Part shown: positions 1-7,325 of the stretch, piece after piece
Layout: each line of letters begins with the position of its first letter
Position numbering within the stretch: position 1 is the first letter of the stretch
Source: an uncultured Schwartzia sp.
GTDB taxonomy: Bacteria > Bacillota > Negativicutes > Selenomonadales > Selenomonadaceae
Length of the DNA: 12,663 nucleotides
Assembly (NCBI GenBank): GCA_905373705.1
Contig: CAJPUA010000012.1
Span: forward strand, 1 to 12,663
Direction: 5' to 3'
Made by a program: the position numbers and the translations under genes
Notes under the pieces: model-generated
Seen by the model: the letters and a program-made list of their open reading frames with translations, nothing else
Databases searched by the model: none
What the model was told of the DNA's origin: nothing

Positions 1-1
1 G

Positions 2-1561
2 CGCGTACTCCTGATGCCGCTCGACAGCCGCCCGCCCTGTCTCGACTTCGTCGTCGCCCTTGGTACACTGGGAAGTGTCGCGATTGTCACCCCTCCCGTG
101 GAAATTCTCGACTATTACTCCAAGCCCGGCGATACCGCCGCTCTCCAGCATTGGACGGAAGAGAATATCGCCGGCTGCGACTACGCCATTTTATCGATCG
201 ACCAACTCCTGCACGGTGGTCTTCTCGCCTCGCGCGAAGCGAAAAAGACCCCGGCCGACGCCGAAGCTCTCCTCGCCTTTCTTCGGCATCTCCACGCCGC
301 CCATCCGGAAATCCCTCTTTATGCCTTCAACATTTTGCCCCGGCTTACACCGCCCGACAGTATCGACGGCGCGCAGGAACGTAAAGATCTCCTGCGCTAT
401 TCACGGTTGGCGGATCAGATTGATCTGCAAACCATTCCCGCCCCCAACGACCTCGCCGAACTCAATGATCTGCGCGCCGCTATCCCTGCCGTCAGCCTGC
501 GCCATTACGACGCGCTCTTTCAGGAAAACACCCGCCTCAACCGGCAACTCATCGATCTCGCCGCCGAGGGAATTCTCGCCCGTCTCGTCATCGGGCAGGA
601 CGACGGCGAATGCTACGGTATTCCCAATCGCGAACGGCGGCGGCTCCTTGCTGAGCTTCGCCAGCGCCATATAAAGGATGATATGGTCGTCTTCACCCAT
701 GGCGCAGATGAGATCGCCCAGACCCTGCTCACCGCCGCCGAAACGAAGCGCGACGGCTTCGCCCCGCGCATCGCGCTTCGTTATAACGATCCCGCCACGC
801 CGGGACGAATACTCCCCTACATGGCTGCCGATATGGAAACGATCGCCGAGGAAAAAATCCGGCTCCTCGGCGGCACGGAAGTCCCTGATCCCGACGCAGC
901 GGACTTCACTCTATTTCTCTCGGCAAACGACGCCGCTACTCTCGGCAGCCGCCGCTCTGCCGCCGACGAAATCAAGACGCTCGTCGCCGCCGGACAATCT
1001 GTCGCCGTCGTCGATCTGGCGGAGCATTTCCTCGCCGAAGAAAGCCTGCTCCCTTTTCTGGTAAAAAATGACGTCCCCCTCCACGCGCTTACTGCCTATG
1101 CGGGCTGGAACACTGCCAGCAACGCCATTGGCACCGCCACCGCCGAGGCTTGTCTCCTCGAAACCGCCCGCCGCCGCGCCCGCACCGCCGATGACACGCG
1201 CCGCCTTTACGCCGCCCAGCTTAACTTTCTCGACGGACGCTTTCTCGAAGACTATTTTTACCTCCGGGACATTATCGACGGCATGAACCTCATGCTGCGA
1301 AAAGCGGGCTACCGCAATGTCAATGACCTCGACTTGGAACATAATGCCCGTTGGGCGAACGATATGCTCCAACACGCGCTGAACCGGCGTATTGCTGCCT
1401 TCAGCAATACACCTGCCTTTCGCGCTCCCATCACCGTCATGTCCCCTGATGGTCCCATCCGTCTCGCCGTCCGCCGCCTTGCTGCCAACGCATGGCACCC
1501 GTGGCCCCGCACGTTTGAAATCCGTCTTCAGTCACGATCAGAAATTGAAGAATTGAAATGA
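2..1561 (+). CDS. DUF4127 family protein, 5' end outside window
   Basis: The protein matches the DUF4127 family (about 500 residues, function unknown). Recognisable family blocks are PLDSRPP at the N-terminus, then LSIDQLLHGGLLASR, IGQDDGECYG, and the C-terminal half motif AYAGWNTASNAIG. I see no signal peptide or membrane segment. The first ATG in the window (position 14) is probably not the start. The open frame continues upstream to base 2 with the codons R-V-L-L before M-P-L-D-S-R-P, and family members usually begin with a short hydrophobic beta strand leading into PLDxRP. The true start is therefore probably a few codons beyond the window edge. The coding sequence is G/C rich with strong third-position bias, so several long antisense frames over it are shadows. 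The next gene has its own promoter, so the two need not form an operon. Family assignment is confident; a role cannot be stated. Confidence 0.85.
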   Translation, partial: RVLLMPLDSRPPCLDFVVALGTLGSVAIVTPPVEILDYYSKPGDTAALQHWTEENIAGCDYAILSIDQLLHGGLLASREAKKTPADAEALLAFLRHLHAAHPEIPLYAFNILPRLTPPDSIDGAQERKDLLRYSRLADQIDLQTIPAPNDLAELNDLRAAIPAVSLRHYDALFQENTRLNRQLIDLAAEGILARLVIGQDDGECYGIPNRERRRLLAELRQRHIKDDMVVFTHGADEIAQTLLTAAETKRDGFAPRIALRYNDPATPGRILPYMAADMETIAEEKIRLLGGTEVPDPDAADFTLFLSANDAATLGSRRSAADEIKTLVAAGQSVAVVDLAEHFLAEESLLPFLVKNDVPLHALTAYAGWNTASNAIGTATAEACLLETARRRARTADDTRRLYAAQLNFLDGRFLEDYFYLRDIIDGMNLMLRKAGYRNVNDLDLEHNARWANDMLQHALNRRIAAFSNTPAFRAPITVMSPDGPIRLAVRRLAANAWHPWPRTFEIRLQSRSEIEELK

Positions 1562-1567
1562 ACGCCT

Positions 1568-1624
1568 AAAAATTCTCTGACCCTTGAATCTAAGACTTAC
1601 ATGTATAGCAAGAGAAGAATTTTT
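1568..1624 (+). terminator. Weak AT-rich stem-loop after the DUF4127 gene
   Basis: Seven bases after the stop codon, AAAAATTC (1568-1575) can pair with GAATTTTT (1617-1624) across a loop of about 40 bases that holds little further pairing. The 3' arm supplies the T-run. The stem is A/T rich and the loop is long, so this is a poor terminator, but it is the only candidate between the two + strand genes. Confidence 0.25.
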
Positions 1625-1671
1625 ATCTCCAACTTTTCTACAAACAATCGTCGCAAATTCTTTGTCAACCG

Positions 1672-1701
1672 CTGTCACTGCTGAAATAAATATGTTATAA
1701 T
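1672..1701 (+). promoter_or_regulatory. Extended -10 promoter of the HD-GYP gene
   Basis: TATAAT at 1696-1701 is preceded by TG at 1693-1694 (TGTTATAAT), the extended -10 arrangement. A partial -35, CTGTCA, lies at 1672-1677 with an 18-bp spacer. Transcription would begin near 1708, giving a leader of about 70 bases that contains the small hairpin CCGG-ACTGGTA-CCGG and ends in the ribosome binding site AGGTGA (1767-1772). Confidence 0.55.
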
Positions 1702-1776
1702 TAACCATACTCTTCTGATAGCATTTCGATTTTATGCGCCGGACTGGTACCGGGCACGGAGAATGCAGGTGAATCT

Positions 1777-2955
1777 ATGATAAATTTACCGATAAAGAAA
1801 CTGCGCCCCGGCATGGTCACGGCGCAAAGTATTTACAATACGAAAGGCGCCAGCTATCTGACCCGAGGGACGGCGGTCAGTGAGCAGTACATCTCCCGGC
1901 TGAAAAAACTTGGTGTCACCAGTCTCGCTGTTACTTCTCTTAACCCGGCGTTCGCTCCCAGTCCGCCGGACGATATTATCGGGGAGCGGACACGGATCAA
2001 GGCGATCCACAAAGTTTACGACACGTTTCATGAGCTGGAGGCAACCGGCGAGCTCAATATTGAGCCGCTGTCCGCTATCTCTGAAACCATGCTGGACGAT
2101 ATTCTTTCGAATCAGAACAATCTGGTACAGCTCACAGATCTGCGCCGCCACGATGATTACACCTTTTCCCACAGCGTCAATGTTGCTGTTCTTGCGACTA
2201 TGCTGGGAACTTTATGCCGTTACTCCAAGTCAGATCTTCTAACGCTGGTTTTAGGCGGTCTTTTACATGATATTGGGAAGGTCAACGTCCCGGCGACAAT
2301 TCTGACAAAAAGAGGACGTCTCACGCAAAGCGAATTTTCTCTCATGAAAATGCACCCTGCGCTTGGCGAGGAAAAGCTTCTTAACCTCTCAGTTCCCTCG
2401 GCCAAGCTTTTAGCCATTATTGCCGGTCAGCACCACGAGCACCTGAATGGGCAAGGCTATCCCCGGCATCTCATGGGCGACAGCATCCACCGCTTCGCTC
2501 GTATCGTCGCTATTGCCGATGTCTACGACGCGCTCACCAGCCAGCGTTCTTATAAGCCGGCCTATAAGCCGCACATCGCTTATCGCATTATGAATCGCTG
2601 CTCTGTAGGACAGTTTGACCTTGATCTCCTGAATTTATTTTTTAACAATGTCGCGATTTATCCCACGGGTACCGTCCTCAAGACGACGCTGGGCTACGCG
2701 ATCGTCCGCGAATCGGAGTTTGGCCGCACCTTGACCCCAAAGATCTGCGTCTTTGCCGATCCTGAGCAAAAACTTGTCCCTCATCCTTTCGACGTCGATT
2801 TGCAATATTGTCCGAGCGATACGGTGCAAACCGTTGTCGAAGATCTGGAGCTGCTCCCGCTCTGCTATCGTCTGAAATTTGACCCGGCGCAGCTTTTAGA
2901 CGGAATTCGTCATTGCACAGAACAAACCGTCACAGTCGACGTTTCCGCCTCCTGA
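1777..2955 (+). CDS. HD-GYP domain cyclic-di-GMP phosphodiesterase
   Basis: This 392-residue protein has an N-terminal region of about 60 residues (IKKLRPGMVTAQSI...), typical of the small domain that precedes many HD-GYP modules. The HD-GYP domain spans about residues 125-280. The metal-binding His is at 132, the HD pair at 164-165 (HDIGK), the HH pair at 219-220 and the GYP signature at 227-229 (NGQGYP). ADVYDALTSQRSYK follows. All signature residues are intact, so an active enzyme cleaving c-di-GMP to pGpG or GMP is expected. There is no membrane segment or receiver domain. The last 100 residues form a C-terminal tail with no domain I recognise. The start is supported by AGGTGA four bases upstream and by the promoter at 1672-1701. 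The gene converges on two chemoreceptor genes, which fits a role in the switch between motility and attachment (inference). Confidence 0.9.
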   Translation: MINLPIKKLRPGMVTAQSIYNTKGASYLTRGTAVSEQYISRLKKLGVTSLAVTSLNPAFAPSPPDDIIGERTRIKAIHKVYDTFHELEATGELNIEPLSAISETMLDDILSNQNNLVQLTDLRRHDDYTFSHSVNVAVLATMLGTLCRYSKSDLLTLVLGGLLHDIGKVNVPATILTKRGRLTQSEFSLMKMHPALGEEKLLNLSVPSAKLLAIIAGQHHEHLNGQGYPRHLMGDSIHRFARIVAIADVYDALTSQRSYKPAYKPHIAYRIMNRCSVGQFDLDLLNLFFNNVAIYPTGTVLKTTLGYAIVRESEFGRTLTPKICVFADPEQKLVPHPFDVDLQYCPSDTVQTVVEDLELLPLCYRLKFDPAQLLDGIRHCTEQTVTVDVSAS

Positions 2956-3073
2956 CAGAGCGCCCATAGCGGCGCCTGTTCGAAGCGGAAACGTTTATTT
3001 CTACATTAATACTTACCCATACAGGCTACATAATAAAAGCGAACCTTCTTATAATAACATGACGAATACATAT

Positions 3074-3124
3074 AAAAGAGAGCCATGTGTGAATCAGAGT
3101 GGATTCACACATGGCTCTCTTTTT
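3074..3124. terminator. Bidirectional terminator, 22-bp perfect stem
   Basis: Bases 3074-3095 and 3102-3123 are perfectly complementary over 22 bp, with loop AGAGTG. The left arm begins AAAAGAGAGCC and the right arm ends GGCTCTCTTTT plus one more T, so a T-run follows the stem on either strand. It sits between the convergent HD-GYP gene (ends 2955) and the chemoreceptor gene (ends 3180) and would terminate both. Confidence 0.9.
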
Positions 3125-3179
3125 CTCCGTTAAAACTCATGTCCAATAATTTTTAATCTCTCCGTTATCCACGGCATGC

Positions 3180-4022
3180 TTACTGCAGCGTCTGAACAAA
3201 GGCTTCCAATCGTTCCGCCGCTTTTTTGACTTCCGATAGGTTCACTGAAATTTGCTCCGTCGAAGCGGCCTGCTCCTCGCTGATCGCGCCCGTAGTTTCA
3301 ATTGAGTGCGATATTTCCGCCACCGCGTGGTTCATCTCGGAAAGCGTCGACTGGATCCTTTCCGTTGCCTCCCGCGATTGTTCAGCGAGCTTTCGCACTT
3401 CCTCAGCCACCACCGCAAAACCACGCCCCTGCTCACCGGCACGCGCCGCCTCGATCGCCGCGTTAAGCCCCAGGAGGTTTGTCTGCTGCGCGATATTATT
3501 GATGAACTCGATGACCTTGATCGTATCCGCGTTTTTCTCTTTCAGAACCGCCGCCTGTTCCACCGATTCCTGCCCCGCCTGCGCCAGCTCATTGGCACTC
3601 TGCGACACTTCCTCCACCGACGCGTAGACCGTCTGTGTCAGCCGGGAAATAGAATTCATTGCCGCAGCCAATTCCGCCGTATCGTTGACATTCAGCACCG
3701 CCGAAATCATCCCGATGGCTTCGCCATGAACCCCGTGAATCGGAACGTTGATCACCTTAATCGGAAAACCATACTTCTCTTTTTCCACCTGATAAGTATC
3801 TATTCGGTCTTCTTTGATACAGCGCTCCATCCGCGGCGTTATCGGCGTTCCTTCCGTCACCCGAATATCCAGCTCGCGCCCCGGAATATAAGTCAGGAGC
3901 TTCTCCTTATCCGTCACCCGAATTGCCGCGTCCTCCCGAAAAATAGCGCCGACATAAGGCGCTGCTGTCTGCAGCGCGCGCAGAATATCCTCGTTCGTAT
4001 TCATCCCAGTCGGTAAAGCCAT
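3180..4022 (-). CDS. Soluble YfmS-like chemoreceptor (methyl-accepting type)
   Basis: This is a short cytoplasmic chemoreceptor of 280 residues with no membrane segment. Residues of about 5-110 form a small PAS/Cache-like sensor (VGAIFREDAAIRVTDKEK ... VPIHGVHGEAIGMISAVL) of the type seen in the Bacillus YfmS-like receptors. A compact coiled-coil signalling domain follows to the C-terminus. Its hairpin tip, which contacts CheA and CheW, is clear at about residues 170-215 (NIAQQTNLLGLNAAIEAARA, then GRGFAVVAEEVRKLAEQS). No C-terminal CheR-tethering pentapeptide is present. On start choice, an ATG at 4034 directly abuts GGGAGG with no spacing, so it cannot use that ribosome binding site. The ATG at 4022 lies 12 bases from GGAGG and is preferred; an ATG at 4004 remains possible. 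The gene lies 180 bases downstream of a second chemoreceptor on the same strand. Confidence 0.87.
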   Translation of the reverse strand: MALPTGMNTNEDILRALQTAAPYVGAIFREDAAIRVTDKEKLLTYIPGRELDIRVTEGTPITPRMERCIKEDRIDTYQVEKEKYGFPIKVINVPIHGVHGEAIGMISAVLNVNDTAELAAAMNSISRLTQTVYASVEEVSQSANELAQAGQESVEQAAVLKEKNADTIKVIEFINNIAQQTNLLGLNAAIEAARAGEQGRGFAVVAEEVRKLAEQSREATERIQSTLSEMNHAVAEISHSIETTGAISEEQAASTEQISVNLSEVKKAAERLEAFVQTLQ

Positions 4023-4054
4023 AAACTCTCGCATCCTCCCTAAAGAATTATCGT

Positions 4055-4074
4055 ATTTCCTGGCGGAAATTATA
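4055..4074 (-). promoter_or_regulatory. Possible -10 with overlapping palindrome before the soluble receptor
   Basis: On the - strand, TATAAT lies at 4074-4069 and is followed directly by the inverted repeat ATTTCC-GCCA-GGAAAT (4070-4055). This repeat would cover the transcription start. The expected leader to the start codon at 4022 is about 40 bases. No good -35 exists at 16-18 bp, so either the promoter needs help or the -10 match is chance in A/T-rich spacer DNA. Confidence 0.3.
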
Positions 4075-4111
4075 TTCTTTCTTTCGCCCCATAGCTTGAA
4101 AATTCGACGAA

Positions 4112-4126
4112 AGGAGTTAAACTCCT
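4112..4126. repeat. 15-base palindrome between the two chemoreceptor genes
   Basis: AGGAGTT-A-AACTCCT is a perfect inverted repeat in the 180-base spacer between the two receptor genes. As RNA it forms a six-pair hairpin with a three-base loop, followed on the - strand by only three Ts. It could be a weak terminator of the upstream receptor or a protein-binding site. Confidence 0.3.
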
Positions 4127-4202
4127 CTTAACTACGGGAAAGATTCCATCGTCCCTTAGCCGACATACTCCCGTACGATTTTCATGCAGTAAAGAAGCTT
4201 GG

Positions 4203-6020
4203 TCAGACGGAGAATTTCGCCAACTCGTTTTGCAGCTCCTGCGCCTCGAGCGCCAACGCTCGACTGGCTTCCTCCATCGCTTTCAGCCCGTCTTTCTGTC
4301 GCTGGGCGATGTCGGCTGACGCTTTCATTGCTTCCGTCATGACGCTTGAGGAATCCGCTACTCCATCGACCTCGTGCCGCACCGCGTCGCTGCTGGCGGC
4401 TACCATTTCCACTGCTTTGGCTGACTGCCCAATATGTTCCGCCATCCCCTGCACTCGTGTGTCAATGTTGCCGAACGCCTGAGAGACAGAGACCACCGCC
4501 GCCGCGCTGGATGTAACTTCTTTCTCACCGTCATTAACCGCCTGCACCGCCTTCTCCGTATCCGACTGGATAAGCGATATACGGGCTGCGATATCGTCCG
4601 CAGAATGACTCGACTGCTCCGCCAGCTTTCGTACCTCCTCAGCAACAACGGCAAAGCCGCGCCCATGTTCACCCGCCCGCGCCGCCTCGATCGCCGCGTT
4701 AAGCGCCAGCAGGTTCGTTTGCTGCGCGATAGCGGAAATCTGCTCGACAATATTGCCGATCTCGTCCGAACGCTTGCCAAGCGCCTGCATAACGTCAGCC
4801 GCCTGTGTGATCGTCGTTTCCAGCGATTCGATCTTGTGGGTCGCTTCCTCTACCGTCTGCTGCCCCACGGTAGCCGCTTCACGAATCTCGCTGCTGGACG
4901 TCACAATCGATTCAACGCCCGAGCGAATCTCGCCGATAGAGCCGGCGATCTCGCCGATTGTCGCGTCGACCGCATGCATAGACGATTCCTGAGTCGCCGC
5001 TTCCTCGCTCGTCTCTTCAATCGTGTGGGCAATCTTCTCCCCTGCCGTTGCCGCGTCATCCGCTGTCGCCGTCAGCTCTTCAGACGACGAGGCCAGATTC
5101 GTCGCCGTAGCCCCTACGCTATGCAGAAAACCGCGGACTTGTCCCAGAAATTCGTTGATATTGCCGCCAAGCCATTTAAGATCATTATCCGCGGCAATCT
5201 CAATCCTGCTCACCGAAAAGCGGCCATTCGTCTTTCGGAAAGCGGCGGTCAGCACATTGAGCGGCGCTACAATCCCCGTCATCATATAGCGTGCCAAAAG
5301 CAGGATCGCCCCTATGAGTACGACAATCGAGGCGGCGAACAGCGCCAGTACGAAACGAACCCGATCCCGCTCCGTTTCGTAATCCTTTTCCGTGCGTTCG
5401 CGTAAAACCTGGTCAAACTCGTTAAGCTTATCCGCGATCTCTGTTTTGGCGGAAATATACGTTGCATCGGAAAGAATACGGTTCGCGTAAGCTTCCGGCG
5501 TTTCCCCCGGCTGCATGGGCAGAGAAGCGCCCGCGCCCTTTCCTTCGAGAGCAGCGAAAGCGATCGCTTCCCGCTCCGCGAGAACGTTTGATTTCTTATT
5601 CGCCTCAGCCAGGAGGTTTAGCTCCCGATCCGTAAAGCCGTTCTGCTTCATAAGCTCGATAAGGGCAATCTTCTGTCCCGTTTTCGCCAAAGCCGCCTTC
5701 ACGTTCTGCGGCGGCTTTGCCCAGTAAGTAGCGCTGTAATCCTGCGGGCGGTCGATCTTTCCGGCGCGGATATCGACGATTGCGTTATATATATCCTTGA
5801 ATCGCGCGCTTTTCGTTTGGGCATATAACCGCGCATACTTCGTAAGATCATCGCTCGATTGCCGCATCTCGCGCGCCAGCGCGCCTGCGGTTTCTTTCTG
5901 CTGCACCGCCGCGGCAAAATCATCCAAAACCAACTTCATTCCGTAAGCCAGTCCGCCAATGACAACAGCGATAAGCGCCACGGTCACGGTAAACAGCGTG
6001 GTTACCCTGCGGATGCTCAT
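4203..6020 (-). CDS. Transmembrane methyl-accepting chemotaxis protein
   Basis: This is a 605-residue receptor of classical layout. The first membrane helix lies at about residues 9-31. An extracytoplasmic alpha-helical sensor spans about 32-220. It contains SSDDLTKYARLYAQT ... DIRAGKIDRPQDY ... LMKQNGFTDRELNLLAEA, a pattern shared by the helical sensor regions of many receptors and kinases. The second membrane helix is at about 221-246, followed by a HAMP-like linker to about 300. The cytoplasmic coiled coil has its hairpin tip at about 425-470 (AIAQQTNLLALNAAIEAARA, EEVRKLAEQS). The protein ends FSV without a CheR-binding pentapeptide. Start at 6020 is supported by AAGGGGAG ten bases upstream. 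It would sense an extracellular ligand and signal through CheA; the ligand cannot be read from sequence. Long open frames opposite it are codon-bias shadows. Confidence 0.92.
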   Translation of the reverse strand: MSIRRVTTLFTVTVALIAVVIGGLAYGMKLVLDDFAAAVQQKETAGALAREMRQSSDDLTKYARLYAQTKSARFKDIYNAIVDIRAGKIDRPQDYSATYWAKPPQNVKAALAKTGQKIALIELMKQNGFTDRELNLLAEANKKSNVLAEREAIAFAALEGKGAGASLPMQPGETPEAYANRILSDATYISAKTEIADKLNEFDQVLRERTEKDYETERDRVRFVLALFAASIVVLIGAILLLARYMMTGIVAPLNVLTAAFRKTNGRFSVSRIEIAADNDLKWLGGNINEFLGQVRGFLHSVGATATNLASSSEELTATADDAATAGEKIAHTIEETSEEAATQESSMHAVDATIGEIAGSIGEIRSGVESIVTSSSEIREAATVGQQTVEEATHKIESLETTITQAADVMQALGKRSDEIGNIVEQISAIAQQTNLLALNAAIEAARAGEHGRGFAVVAEEVRKLAEQSSHSADDIAARISLIQSDTEKAVQAVNDGEKEVTSSAAAVVSVSQAFGNIDTRVQGMAEHIGQSAKAVEMVAASSDAVRHEVDGVADSSSVMTEAMKASADIAQRQKDGLKAMEEASRALALEAQELQNELAKFSV

Positions 6021-6194
6021 ATTACGATCGCTCCCCTTCTTCGTTTGCCTCAGGCTTTTGCCGCCCCTGTGCCTCCTTTTCCCTCGCCGCCAGCCTTTGG
6101 TTCTCTCTGATCTTATAATCTCATTAAATATTCGCTGTTCTCTGTTTTTTTCCTTCTCTTTACCCTAAGCCGAATTGGAAAAAGAAAAGACATA

Positions 6195-6229
6195 GGCAAA
6201 GCTGGATATCATAACACGCACGCTTTCCC
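6195..6229 (-). terminator. Weak terminator after the binding-protein gene
   Basis: On the - strand, GGGAAAGC (6229-6222) pairs with GCTTTGCC (6202-6195), with one mismatch in eight. A pyrimidine-rich tract, TCTTTTCTTTTTCC, begins several bases later rather than immediately. It lies just after the 6258 stop codon and before the next chemoreceptor gene. Plausible but not strong. Confidence 0.3.
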
Positions 6230-6257
6230 AGTTCATTATTCTCGTACGGCTTTTAAA

Positions 6258-7175
6258 CTACTCCCACAGCTCCGGATACACCAACCGGGAAACCGCTTCC
6301 ACCGCATCCACAAAGGATTGAGTAACCGACGAGAGATGGCGATCCTCAATCAAAAATACCTGATGGTTCTTTACGGCTTTTATATTTTGAAACGCCGGAT
6401 CGTACAAAATATCCTGATGGAGTTTGCTATCTTTAAGAGAGCGGGCGCATAAAATGACGTCCGGATCCAGTTGTATCACTTGTTCCTTAGAAAGATGCTC
6501 CCCGCGCTTCAGATTCACTACCCCACCGCCATTAATAGCGCCCGCCTCTCGGCAAATATTATCAAAAGATCCGTTTTTCCGTCCAAAAGCGCCGTTGATC
6601 GAATAGGCAATGACCAATTTGGGTGTTTGAATCGCTTTATTCTTTTCTTGGATCAACGCCAACTTTTGATCCATTCTGCCTGTCAGTTCCCGGCCTTTTT
6701 CCGACAGGCCCAGTTTTTCAGCAATCCGTAAGATGCGATCCTTTAATTCTGAATAGCTATTGGGAACCCCTAACGACACTACATTTAATTTCATGTCTGT
6801 CAGAATGTCGGCCTGATCTCGGGAAAAAACTACGGGAATCAATACAATATCCGGCTGGAGAGAGACAATTTCCTCTGTGCTGGGATGTTCGGACACCTCC
6901 CCTTTTACCTTTTGGGCCGCTTGGGCGATCTCTGGAATCGGGGAATTTTTGCTGGAAGGACTGACGGCTACGATTTGCTCCGGCTGTGCTAAGGCCATAA
7001 CAATTTCTTGCAGCGCCGGACTGATCGCCAATATCCGTCGGTATTTGAGAGATGTATTCTGGCTGGTTACTGAGGTTGTTTGATTTTGTATAAAAAGGTG
7101 ACTAAGCCAAGTTACTCCGCATACTGCGATGACCAATGTCAAGAAGCAGCTTATGATGATAAATCCCTTTTTCAT
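6258..7175 (-). CDS. BtuF-like ABC transporter substrate-binding protein (iron complex, haem or cobalamin type)
   Basis: This 305-residue protein belongs to the periplasmic binding protein class with the helical-backbone BtuF/FhuD fold. An N-terminal hydrophobic helix at about residues 5-28 is followed by a first lobe (RRILAISPALQEIVMALA, then STEEIVSLQPDIVLIP). A long connecting helix (SELKDRILRIAEKLGLSEKG) leads to a second lobe (AFGRKNGSFDNICREAGAIN, VIQLDPDVILCARS). Such proteins hand siderophores, haem or vitamin B12 to an inner-membrane ABC importer. Start 7175 is chosen over an in-frame ATG at 7229. The former has AAAAGGA eight bases upstream, while the latter lies inside a terminator stem and directly abuts GAGAGGG. 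Cys19 is preceded by Val, a poor lipobox, so a membrane-anchored or cleaved form is likelier than a lipoprotein. The upstream gene is a TonB-dependent receptor; the partner permease and ATPase are not in the window. Confidence 0.85.
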   Translation of the reverse strand: MKKGFIIISCFLTLVIAVCGVTWLSHLFIQNQTTSVTSQNTSLKYRRILAISPALQEIVMALAQPEQIVAVSPSSKNSPIPEIAQAAQKVKGEVSEHPSTEEIVSLQPDIVLIPVVFSRDQADILTDMKLNVVSLGVPNSYSELKDRILRIAEKLGLSEKGRELTGRMDQKLALIQEKNKAIQTPKLVIAYSINGAFGRKNGSFDNICREAGAINGGGVVNLKRGEHLSKEQVIQLDPDVILCARSLKDSKLHQDILYDPAFQNIKAVKNHQVFLIEDRHLSSVTQSFVDAVEAVSRLVYPELWE

Positions 7176-7202
7176 AGAATCTGTCCTTTTCTCTCCTAGA
7201 GC

Positions 7203-7241
7203 AAAAGAGAGGAAATGGAAGCCCTCCATTCCCTCTCTTTT
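7203..7241 (-). terminator. Strong stem-loop between TonB receptor and binding protein
   Basis: Bases 7203-7219 and 7225-7241 form a 17-pair stem with a single mismatch and a five-base loop. The arms end AAAAGAGAGG / CCTCTCTTTT, so a T-run follows on either strand. It lies 84 bases after the receptor stop and 28 bases before the binding-protein start. It should end most receptor transcripts, leaving the downstream gene dependent on read-through. Confidence 0.8.
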
Positions 7242-7325
7242 CTGATGATAACGGCCGGCCTTCCGCCGTAACGTTTCGTCTCAGTGATTTCTCATCGTAA
7301 ATGGCTTACCGTAGCCCAAATACAC

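Noticed and set aside
911..1498. 195-codon - strand reading frame opposite the DUF4127 gene
   Set aside because: Low-complexity Gly/Ala/Val content and full overlap with conserved DUF4127 motifs mark it as a shadow.
1708..1776. c-di-GMP riboswitch in the leader of the HD-GYP gene
   Set aside because: The leader has a small CCGG hairpin but not the conserved GACGCAAAGC-type core, and about 70 bases is too short for the full motif.
4023..4070. Sigma-28-type promoter before the soluble chemoreceptor
   Set aside because: On the - strand ACGATAA resembles the -10, but no proper TAAA -35 lies at the right distance; the best is TAAT at about 15 bases.
4434..5405. 323-codon + strand reading frame opposite the chemoreceptor
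   Set aside because: It is rich in Arg and lies exactly antisense to a clear chemoreceptor with strong third-position G/C bias, so it is a shadow.
7203..7229. ATG at 7229 as start of the binding protein
   Set aside because: It lies within the terminator stem with GAGAGGG directly touching it, and the extra 18 residues precede a normal signal-type N-terminus.
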